DNA of 5,474 nucleotides, taken from NCBI GenBank assembly GCA_903823545.1, contig CAIJTL010000205.1:1-5474 (forward strand). Direction: 5' to 3'. The notes beneath the pieces were generated by a model that was given only the letters and a program-made list of their open reading frames with translations, was not told the DNA's origin and did not search any database. This DNA is from an uncultured Planctomycetaceae bacterium (lineage in GTDB: Bacteria; Planctomycetota; Planctomycetia; Planctomycetales; Planctomycetaceae). Of the stretch, positions 1 to 5,474 are shown piece after piece (positions within the stretch are counted from its first letter, which is position 1; the number at the start of each line of letters is the position of its first letter). Both the position numbers and the translations under genes were made by a program.

Positions 1-373
1 CTCCGATAACGATGGCCAACCCCGCGACCAACCCCGTTGCAATTACGCTCGCACCTCGTCGCCGAGCGGTCGTCCAGCAGATACCAGCGAGTCCAAATAT
101 CAACGCGAACTTCACAAACAGCAGGCCATACGTCCCGAAAACTTTGGTCATCAATGCCGCGATGATGCCTGCACCCCATTCGTGATGGACTACGATCTCA
201 AGTTTTGGCGTGTACGCAAAATGATCCTGCCAGGGGACGTGCCCGGTCTGCAGCACTTCCTTTGCTAAGGCCAGTTCATGCCACAGGTCCAGATCGACAA
301 CACCGCTCGCCGTCCGTGAAAAAAGAAATGCCAGCAAGAAGGCGATCAACAGCCACTTCGCAGTACGGTGCAT
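1..373 (-). CDS. Multi-pass membrane protein resembling GT-C glycosyltransferases (N-terminal 124 residues, truncated by window edge)
   Basis: The frame opens with ATG at 373 and stays open to base 1, so only the N-terminus is present. Residues 7-18 (WLLIAFLLAFLF) form a first membrane helix. A polar loop follows with an acidic D27-L-D29-L-W-H motif, then VPWQD (46-50), FAYTP (52-56) and HHEWG (63-67). Hydrophobic helices resume at about 82-99 and from 109 to the edge, with an R-R-R cluster at 104-106 between them. A first helix followed by a D-x-D-type outer loop and a later H-E-W motif is typical of dolichyl-phosphate-mannose/ArnT-like GT-C proteins, which move sugars from lipid carriers across the membrane; similar uncharacterised proteins are common in planctomycetes. 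Substrate and reaction cannot be read from this fragment. The start is firm: the same frame has a stop at 406-404, no other start codon lies between, and a CGGAG ribosome site precedes the ATG. It lies 30 bp after the nuclease gene and is probably cotranscribed with it. Confidence 0.8.
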   Translation of the reverse strand, partial: MHRTAKWLLIAFLLAFLFSRTASGVVDLDLWHELALAKEVLQTGHVPWQDHFAYTPKLEIVVHHEWGAGIIAALMTKVFGTYGLLFVKFALIFGLAGICWTTARRRGASVIATGLVAGLAIVIG

Positions 374-383
374 CCAATCGTCA

Positions 384-388
384 CTCCG
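384..388 (-). promoter_or_regulatory. Ribosome binding site of the membrane-protein gene
   Basis: The minus strand reads CGGAG ten bases before the ATG at 373. It sits inside the 30-bp gap after the nuclease stop codon. The spacer is at the long end of the usual range, but it is the only Shine-Dalgarno-like sequence in the gap and it supports this start. Confidence 0.5.
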
Positions 389-403
389 TAATTTACCGTT
401 CGC

Positions 404-3400
404 TTAGATTCCGCCACCAAACACTTTCACTTGGCAGATATCGTTGAACTCCTGCAATGAACTTGGCGGTGGGTCCGTTGGTGGCCAGAACTCGCGGTGA
501 GCGATGCATCGAGCGACACGCATCGCGGCAGAGTCAGCATCGGAAAGTTCGTCGCGTGTCCATTCGGCAAACGATGCACCAACTCCCCCCAAATCTTTCG
601 GCAGGTTGATGTATCCGAGACGAGGTTCTTGTGGCAGCGAAAAAACGCGAGCCAGATGCCGATACAACGGCAATTGCAAGTCGATCCAATCCGATTTTCG
701 TTTGCGATGCGTATCTTCCGGCGACGCCCCTTTGTCTCCCGATTTGTAATCAAAGATCGCCCATTCGCCGGTCGATTCGTTGCGATCAATGCGATCAATA
801 CGACCATGCAACCAGACCGGGAGGCCATCGACGGTAAACGCAGGTTGATACGCTGCATTGGATTCGCCGCCATTAAGTCCTGTCTCCGGGCTATTCATTT
901 TGGGCCGCACCGAAACTTCAGCAAACGCGATTGTCCAACCTTCGCGGCGCCACGTTGCTTGCCAACGAGCGAAGACCTCCAGGCGGCTTTCCAGTTGTTT
1001 GAGCTGCACGTTGACGGCAGCTCGACGTCGCGTACCGAATTGTTCGGCAGCCACTTCGTCCAACAACTGACACAGCCACTTCCGCAACTTCTCCGCATCC
1101 GCCGAATCGCGCAGGTCCGACTGTCCGAACTTCCGCAAGACCTCATGTAGTACGTTACCGAACGACAGCGCGTCCAATTCGACGGCGTCATCGTCCAACG
1201 TTTGCAGTTTGAGCACGTGTCGCAAAAAGTAGCGATAGGGGCATGCGAGATACGATCGAAATTCAGTGACGTTTAATGTCAGCTCATTCGCGGGACGCAA
1301 TAATTCGACCATTCCTAGAGACGCTGCGATCTGGTCGGGGCGCGGAATGACGAAGCCGACTGCTGGCACATTTCTCCGATCAATCCGAGTCGTGATCGAG
1401 TTAGCCACAAGATTCAAACTAGGCAGTTCTGTTCGCTCGTTTTCCGGAGGATGTTCGGGGCTCTCGTCCTCGCTTCGCGTTTGTAACGCTTCGCTCCCAT
1501 CAGTGCTGTCCTTCTTCGGATGCTCCAAAAACTGCAGCACTCGCTGTGGAAGTGCCTTTGGATCAACCGCAAACAATAATCGGCTCGGGATCAGCGGATT
1601 GCCGTCCGCATCTCGTCGTCCAACAAGCCACACGACATCTTTCCGAGTGTGCTGAAGCAGCGTCACCGCATAAGCATCACGTGCGAATCGCCGAGCGTTG
1701 TCATTCAACCCAAGCCGTTGTCGCAATTCGTTAGGCAAGAACAAATCCGAATTCAATGATGTCGGAACGAACCCCTCATTGAACGACGTCACGATCGCCG
1801 CCGGTGTGTCGTCCAGCGGTAATTCTAACCATCCGAGAAGTTCGATTGCATTTTCAGTGAGTTCAGGCGGTACAAAGTCCGCTGTCGTCCGCTTCACGGT
1901 ACAACGAATCGCGTCGGCGGCAGCAACCACTGGTGCCACCGAATCCGGGATGACAGAGATCTCATCAATGATCTCCGTAAGACGACGCAACGCACTCGTA
2001 ACGATACGTCCTTCGTTCGTGGAATCGTCGACGTTGCGTTCGCCATATACGCTTCGGAGCCAGGCCAGTATAGGCTCGGCCCATTCGTTTAATTGGCGGT
2101 CGCCTCGCTTCAATGGGGCGAGCAATTCGTGAGCGGCCGCCAGCAACTCTCGAATTGATGCCGACAATTGTGGAGTTGTTGGCGAGTCTTGCACTGAGAC
2201 GTTCGCCGGGAGTGACGCCAATGCCTTCTGGCGATTCCGCTTCCTGGCATCGAGTTTCATTGTCGAGTCGCTGTTTGGGGCATCCAAAATCGCCTGCAAT
2301 GCCTCGGCGCTGATCGGTAGATGCAAACGAAACGCTTCATCGAGCGTCGCCAAATCAATGGCATTCGATCCTGGCCCACGCCGCGCCAGCCAGTCCCCAA
2401 AGTCATGATGCCGCATCAAAGCGGCAAAGTCTTCAAACCGTCCACGCTCTAGCACATCCGCCACGACGGCCAGCAGTCGACATGGTCCAGAGTCGGCCAG
2501 CCGGTCCCCCTCGATCCAGCGAGACGTAACACCATGTGTGCTGAGTTCGCGTTCGATAAACGGGCCGAGCTTTTCATCGGCAAGGCCAATCACAACTTCA
2601 TCGGTCCGATATCGACCGCCAAACTTCTCCAATTCGCGAGCCACTTGCGATGCTTGATCGGCCGGTCCGTCGCACAAGCGAATCTGGTCCGTAGGAACAT
2701 CAATCGGCCCATCAGCCCACATCGTCGGAACCAAGCAGCCATGCAAATCGAACCAATCTTGTCGATCGTCTGGTGCCGCGATCAAAGCGGTTACGCGTGA
2801 CGCAACCAAGTCCAACACACCGCGAGTCACCCGATTGATGTCTGCAGTCCCAAGTAGGATCAAATCGCGATCGGTCTGTGGTTCGTGACGCTTGATCGCC
2901 TCTAAGCGAGCCGTCTGCACATCCCACAGTTCAAGCCCATCCATCGTGCGATGATAAGTGTCCTGCACTTTGACGAGCGCTTGCCAACGTGCAGCTTCGC
3001 CGAAACCGGCAATCGCTCGGCCACATTTGAGGACGTCTTCAAAATTGCAGCCATCGGCCGCCAATTCTCGATGTTGTTGCCACATCAACGAACCGAGTGA
3101 CCACCACGCGAGGGCATCTTCTTTTGCCGGAGGCTGCGGGACTATTTTCCCCAACACGCTCCGCTCCATTTCGTTCAACACTTTTGCCCAGGTCAATTGT
3201 TGCACCAAGTCATTGGCGAGCGGCTTCTGTAACGGATATAGCGTTTCTGGCAACGCACCCAACGTTTCGATGCGAGGTGGAACAAGCCGCCGTCCAGAAG
3301 ACTCTGACGTCAGAACCAAAATCTCTAGCAGCCTTCGCCCCACTCGCCGCCCGGGTACAACGATACTCACACGGCTGAGGTCCAATTCACTCGCCGAACC

Positions 3401-3484
3401 GTATCGCTCCTGCAACCAACTCACTGCGGTTTCCAGCAGTGGACGGTCCCAGCCCAGAAACACTCGTGTGATTGAAGTTGTCAT
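404..3484 (-). CDS. AddB-like PD-(D/E)XK nuclease family protein (putative double-strand break repair nuclease)
   Basis: This 1026-residue protein has two parts. Residues 1-650 resemble the inactive helicase half of AddB/RexB: VVPGRRVGRR (42-51) stands where a Walker A loop would be, and T566-SFNEGFVP-573, the LGL segment at 591-593 and DADGNPLIPSR (625-635) match the conserved late helicase-like block. An acidic, Ser/Glu/Pro-rich linker (about 655-688) leads to a RecB-type nuclease domain (about 736-1024). That domain has EFRSYLACPYRYF (741-753), G776-x3-H780, GRIDRID (894-900, acidic D897), FDYKSG (911-916, D912 and K914) and Q937-x3-Y941, so the catalytic set is complete. AddB works with AddA to resect double-strand breaks for RecA-dependent repair. 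No AddA gene lies in the window, and the C-terminal CxxC of iron-sulfur AddB proteins is absent. The start at 3484 follows a GGAG site 9 bp after dus. The nuclease assignment is secure; AddB function itself is inferred. Confidence 0.9.
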   Translation of the reverse strand: MTTSITRVFLGWDRPLLETAVSWLQERYGSASELDLSRVSIVVPGRRVGRRLLEILVLTSESSGRRLVPPRIETLGALPETLYPLQKPLANDLVQQLTWAKVLNEMERSVLGKIVPQPPAKEDALAWWSLGSLMWQQHRELAADGCNFEDVLKCGRAIAGFGEAARWQALVKVQDTYHRTMDGLELWDVQTARLEAIKRHEPQTDRDLILLGTADINRVTRGVLDLVASRVTALIAAPDDRQDWFDLHGCLVPTMWADGPIDVPTDQIRLCDGPADQASQVARELEKFGGRYRTDEVVIGLADEKLGPFIERELSTHGVTSRWIEGDRLADSGPCRLLAVVADVLERGRFEDFAALMRHHDFGDWLARRGPGSNAIDLATLDEAFRLHLPISAEALQAILDAPNSDSTMKLDARKRNRQKALASLPANVSVQDSPTTPQLSASIRELLAAAHELLAPLKRGDRQLNEWAEPILAWLRSVYGERNVDDSTNEGRIVTSALRRLTEIIDEISVIPDSVAPVVAAADAIRCTVKRTTADFVPPELTENAIELLGWLELPLDDTPAAIVTSFNEGFVPTSLNSDLFLPNELRQRLGLNDNARRFARDAYAVTLLQHTRKDVVWLVGRRDADGNPLIPSRLLFAVDPKALPQRVLQFLEHPKKDSTDGSEALQTRSEDESPEHPPENERTELPSLNLVANSITTRIDRRNVPAVGFVIPRPDQIAASLGMVELLRPANELTLNVTEFRSYLACPYRYFLRHVLKLQTLDDDAVELDALSFGNVLHEVLRKFGQSDLRDSADAEKLRKWLCQLLDEVAAEQFGTRRRAAVNVQLKQLESRLEVFARWQATWRREGWTIAFAEVSVRPKMNSPETGLNGGESNAAYQPAFTVDGLPVWLHGRIDRIDRNESTGEWAIFDYKSGDKGASPEDTHRKRKSDWIDLQLPLYRHLARVFSLPQEPRLGYINLPKDLGGVGASFAEWTRDELSDADSAAMRVARCIAHREFWPPTDPPPSSLQEFNDICQVKVFGGGI

Positions 3485-3488
3485 AGCG

Positions 3489-3492
3489 CTCC
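3489..3492 (-). promoter_or_regulatory. Ribosome binding site of the AddB-like nuclease gene
   Basis: The nine bases between the dus stop codon (3496-3494) and the nuclease ATG (3484) read TGGAGCGCT on the minus strand. The GGAG core is four bases from the start codon. The tight spacing suggests that the two genes share one mRNA and may be translationally coupled. Confidence 0.55.
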
Positions 3493-3493
3493 A

Positions 3494-4579
3494 TTACCAC
3501 CGTTCCACCGGCCCACTCGGAACCGGAATGCTCATTTCAGGCAACTCACCCGTGCGATTGCCGCCGATTGGCCCTTCGCTCGAAAGGCGAGCGAAGTACG
3601 CGTCGAGTTCTTCCTCATTGCGAATCAGTTGAAACTCGTGACGAAGCCGAGCCCGAACATGCATCGCCTTCAAGTACCAGTGAGCCATCTTACGAAATCC
3701 AATGATCGCTGATTCTGTCCCGCGCAACTCTTCGCGATATCGAAACTGCCGCTGCATCAGCGCGAGTCGTTCATCAAAGTTGCCCGGCGGGCCGAACGAG
3801 CCTGTTGATTCCCACTCAACCAACTGCCGAAAGATCCACGGATTCGCGAGTGCCCCACGGCCGATCGAGACACCGTGGCAACCGGTTTCACGTAGCATCA
3901 CCTCAGCATCAGCCACCGTTCGAACATCACCGTTGCCGATGACTGGAATCCGCTTAACCGCTTCGACCACTTGCCGAATACCCGAACGATCGACGCTCCC
4001 CGAAAAGCCCTGTTGTCGCGTGCGGCCATGTATGGCGACGGCGGCAACGCCCGCTTGCTCGAACTCACGTGCGAAAAACGGAGCGGTGATCTGAGTCGCG
4101 TCCCACCCCAGTCGCATCTTGACCGTCACAGGAATCTTCACGGACTCCACAATCTTACGCACAAGGCCAATCGTCTCATCGGGCCGACACATCATGCTGG
4201 CACCGGAACCGTGGGCCACAATCCGTCGCACCGGACAGCCCATATTGATGTCGACAGAATCGGCGCCGCGAGTCTCCAGCATCTGTGCGGCATCACACAT
4301 GGTGCTAACGTCGCTGCCAAAGATCTGCACTGCGAATGGTGATTCGATGGGGCAAGTCTCAATCAACTCCAGCGTCTTCTTGCTCTGCTCAATCAACGCT
4401 CGAGCGTTGACTAAATCGGTTGTCGTCAGCCCGACACCGCCGATCTCATGCGTGATGCGTCGAAACGGCAAGTTCGTAAACCCAGCCAAAGGCGAGAGCA
4501 AATAACGCGACTTCAGTCGCAATGCCCCATAACTCACCGGCGACGGAAAGGCTGGACGTGGGACGCTGTCGTTCTTCAT
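3494..4579 (-). CDS. dusB: tRNA-dihydrouridine synthase, DusB/NifR3 type
   Basis: This cytoplasmic FMN enzyme reduces uridine to 5,6-dihydrouridine in tRNA D-loops using NADPH. Numbered from the ATG at 4579 (361 residues), the TIM barrel opens with LSPLAGFTNLPFRR (28-41). FAVQIFGSD (82-90) and DINMGCP (110-116) follow; C115 is the expected catalytic cysteine that protonates the uracil ring. The FMN/substrate residues are K154 in VTVKMRLGWD, H184 and R186 in IHGRTRQQGFSG, the NGDV loop (216-219) and GRGALANPW (240-248). The C-terminal helical domain is present and ends in a short Pro/Gly-rich tail. All key residues are intact and the length is normal for the family. The start is uncertain: ATG 4600 and GTG 4624 are in frame upstream. 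GTG 4624 lies within a hairpin repeat and adds residues that the family does not need, and none of the three has a convincing ribosome site. The choice of DusB over DusA/DusC rests on the GCPVRR and AVQIFGSD motifs. Confidence 0.93.
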   Translation of the reverse strand: MKNDSVPRPAFPSPVSYGALRLKSRYLLSPLAGFTNLPFRRITHEIGGVGLTTTDLVNARALIEQSKKTLELIETCPIESPFAVQIFGSDVSTMCDAAQMLETRGADSVDINMGCPVRRIVAHGSGASMMCRPDETIGLVRKIVESVKIPVTVKMRLGWDATQITAPFFAREFEQAGVAAVAIHGRTRQQGFSGSVDRSGIRQVVEAVKRIPVIGNGDVRTVADAEVMLRETGCHGVSIGRGALANPWIFRQLVEWESTGSFGPPGNFDERLALMQRQFRYREELRGTESAIIGFRKMAHWYLKAMHVRARLRHEFQLIRNEEELDAYFARLSSEGPIGGNRTGELPEMSIPVPSGPVERW

Positions 4580-4617
4580 TTCGTCGAGAGTCGAGATCAT
4601 TCCAACGGGCCAAATCC

Positions 4618-4681
4618 GTAGCACAGGCCGCTTGCCTATGACTCAATCAGTGAAAGCACACAGGCGAGCAGCCTGTGCGAC
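4618..4681. repeat. REP-like element: two tandem CACAGGC/GCCTGTG hairpins
   Basis: Two small inverted repeats lie side by side in the gap between the creatininase-family gene and dus. The right one is perfect: CACAGGC (4659-4665), five-base loop GAGCA, GCCTGTG (4671-4677). The left one is CACAGGC (4622-4628), loop CGCTT, GCCTATG (4634-4640), with one mismatched pair (C4624/A4638). The outer arms also pair with each other: GTAGCACAGGC (4618-4628) is complementary to GCCTGTGCGAC (4671-4681) at 10 of 11 positions, so the whole block could fold as two hairpins or as one long stem. Conserved stems with variable loops in an intergenic gap are typical of REP/BIME-type repeats, and I recall CACAGGC-type palindromes being frequent between planctomycete genes; copy number in this genome cannot be judged here. 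As RNA it could end or protect the upstream transcript, but no U-tract follows. Confidence 0.65.
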
Positions 4682-4700
4682 CAAAGGAAAATGTGCTCAA

Positions 4701-5474
4701 TCAAAAAGGAAACTTTTCATCCAACGGCGACGCCGACAACTCGACCAAGAAGCTTGCGAAGCGATCGGTAACGGTTTCCAAAAACTTCCCACCTTTTTCC
4801 GCAGTCGCGCAGTGCGGGTTGCCCGATCCGCTGTTCGTGGTCAGTAAGTGCCAAGGTCGAGTGATTGAAACCCAGCCTTTGTTGATCGCCTCAAATCGCG
4901 ACTTCGCTACCGAGCCATCATCGGCCAACAGCTTGCCTGTGACCGGGTCCGTCGCCACGAGATGCGGTTTTAGAAATTGAATCAGCGACGTTTCCATTTC
5001 ACCGGCATGATCGTCCGGGTTCGTGAAGATTTCTTTCGCATCCGCTGACAGGCCGCGATACCACTCGCAGAGGAAAATCTTCACCGGGGTTTTGTCCGCC
5101 AGTTCGCGCAGCACCGGCTTGAAATCGTTGCCGCCGTGACTATTCAGCACAACGAGTTTCATCACATTGTGCTTGGCTAGCGAAGCAACGATATCGGAAA
5201 TGACGAGCGTCAACGTTGACGGATTGAGGTTCATCGCCATCGAGAACTCCATCATGTTGGTCTCGGTGCCATAAGGCATCGGAGGCAGCATCACGACTTT
5301 CGCCCCTTGCTTCCAGGCTTTCTCACACGACATCGAACCGACCGCTTCTGCTTCGAAGGCATCGGTCCCATATGGCAGATGCAAGTTGTGCGGCTCTGTC
5401 GCCCCCATAGGTAGGACAGCTACTTGATAAGGGTTGTGTTTGACGAATCCATAATTGATCTCGCTGAGCAGCCA
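4701..5474 (-). CDS. Creatininase family protein, metal-dependent amidohydrolase (5' end beyond window)
   Basis: The open frame enters at the right edge and ends with TGA at 4703-4701, giving 257 visible residues. Residues 19-38 carry the family core strand and metal loop: E27, H29 and D38 in ATEPHNLHLPYGTD. H113 lies in NSHGGN, and DDHAGEMETS (154-163) follows. As I recall the Pseudomonas creatininase numbering (E34, H36, D45, H120), the spacing matches exactly with an offset of seven, so only about seven residues are probably missing. An ATG at 5408 is not the real start, because beginning there would remove the first core strand. The family binds two divalent metal ions and hydrolyses cyclic or linear amides; members include creatininase, formamide hydrolases of flavin/deazaflavin biosynthesis and MftE. 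The HGG here replaces the His-x-Glu of true creatininase, so creatinine is an unlikely substrate. Nothing in the window identifies the real one. No signal peptide is visible. Confidence 0.9.
   Translation of the reverse strand, partial: WLLSEINYGFVKHNPYQVAVLPMGATEPHNLHLPYGTDAFEAEAVGSMSCEKAWKQGAKVVMLPPMPYGTETNMMEFSMAMNLNPSTLTLVISDIVASLAKHNVMKLVVLNSHGGNDFKPVLRELADKTPVKIFLCEWYRGLSADAKEIFTNPDDHAGEMETSLIQFLKPHLVATDPVTGKLLADDGSVAKSRFEAINKGWVSITRPWHLLTTNSGSGNPHCATAEKGGKFLETVTDRFASFLVELSASPLDEKFPF

Noticed and set aside
42..51. Possible Walker A loop in the nuclease protein (residues 42-51, bases about 3332-3361)
   Set aside because: The GRRVGRR sequence has no GKS/GKT, so ATP binding at this site cannot be claimed.
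205..447. Plus-strand open frame of 80 codons at the left end
   Set aside because: It runs opposite the start of the membrane protein and the end of the nuclease gene. The opposite strand explains the same bases with a clear protein family and a ribosome site.
497..1150. Plus-strand open frame of 217 codons opposite the nuclease domain
   Set aside because: It lies wholly antisense to the conserved PD-(D/E)XK domain. Its product has no recognisable motif and its composition is that of a reverse-frame shadow.
2958..3632. Plus-strand open frame of 224 codons across the dus-nuclease junction
   Set aside because: It is antisense to two well-supported genes. The Ser/Arg/Pro-rich, motif-free product is typical of a shadow frame.
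4659..4700. Hairpin after the creatininase-family stop codon as an intrinsic terminator
   Set aside because: The stem is only 7 bp and no run of U follows it on the minus strand, so a repeat element is the better description, although a partial effect on transcription is possible.
4935..4941. A further GCCTGTG copy
   Set aside because: It is inside the creatininase-family coding sequence, has no pairing CACAGGC arm nearby, and is explained by the codons there.
4632..4980. Two overlapping plus-strand frames (from 4632 and from 4675) starting in or next to the hairpin element
   Set aside because: Both run antisense into the conserved creatininase-family gene, and their products are low in hydrophobic core residues and match nothing I know.

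Overview
The window looks like chromosomal housekeeping DNA from a planctomycete, probably of the Rhodopirellula/Pirellula type. This is inferred from moderately high GC, the character of the membrane protein at the left edge, and a CACAGGC/GCCTGTG hairpin repeat in the only sizeable intergenic gap. No marker gene fixes the taxonomy. All four genes lie on the minus strand, so the region is transcribed from right to left.

Layout in order of transcription. (1) 5474-4701: a creatininase-family metal-dependent amidohydrolase whose first few codons lie beyond the right edge. (2) A gap of about 120 bp holding a two-hairpin, REP-like element (4618-4681). (3) About 4579-3494: a tRNA-dihydrouridine synthase of the DusB/NifR3 type with its catalytic residues intact. 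(4) 3484-404: a 1026-residue AddB-like protein with a degenerate helicase-like N-terminal part and an intact RecB-type PD-(D/E)XK nuclease domain at the C-terminus. (5) 373-1: the first 124 residues of a multi-pass membrane protein that resembles GT-C glycosyltransferases and runs off the left edge.

The dus, nuclease and membrane-protein genes are separated by only 9 and 30 bp. The nuclease and membrane-protein genes each have a GGAG-type ribosome binding site inside the short gap, so they are probably cotranscribed. Their functions (tRNA modification, DNA break processing, envelope glycan or lipid work) do not form one pathway, so this looks like a packed directon. The creatininase-family gene may share a transcript, but the hairpin element separates it from the rest.

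I see no tRNA, rRNA, CRISPR array, insertion sequence, phage gene or toxin-antitoxin pair, and no clear sign of a new biological system. The points most worth checking are the hairpin element that overlaps the longest possible dus reading frame, and the AddB-like nuclease, which lacks both a Walker A motif and a full iron-sulfur cysteine set and has no AddA partner in view.
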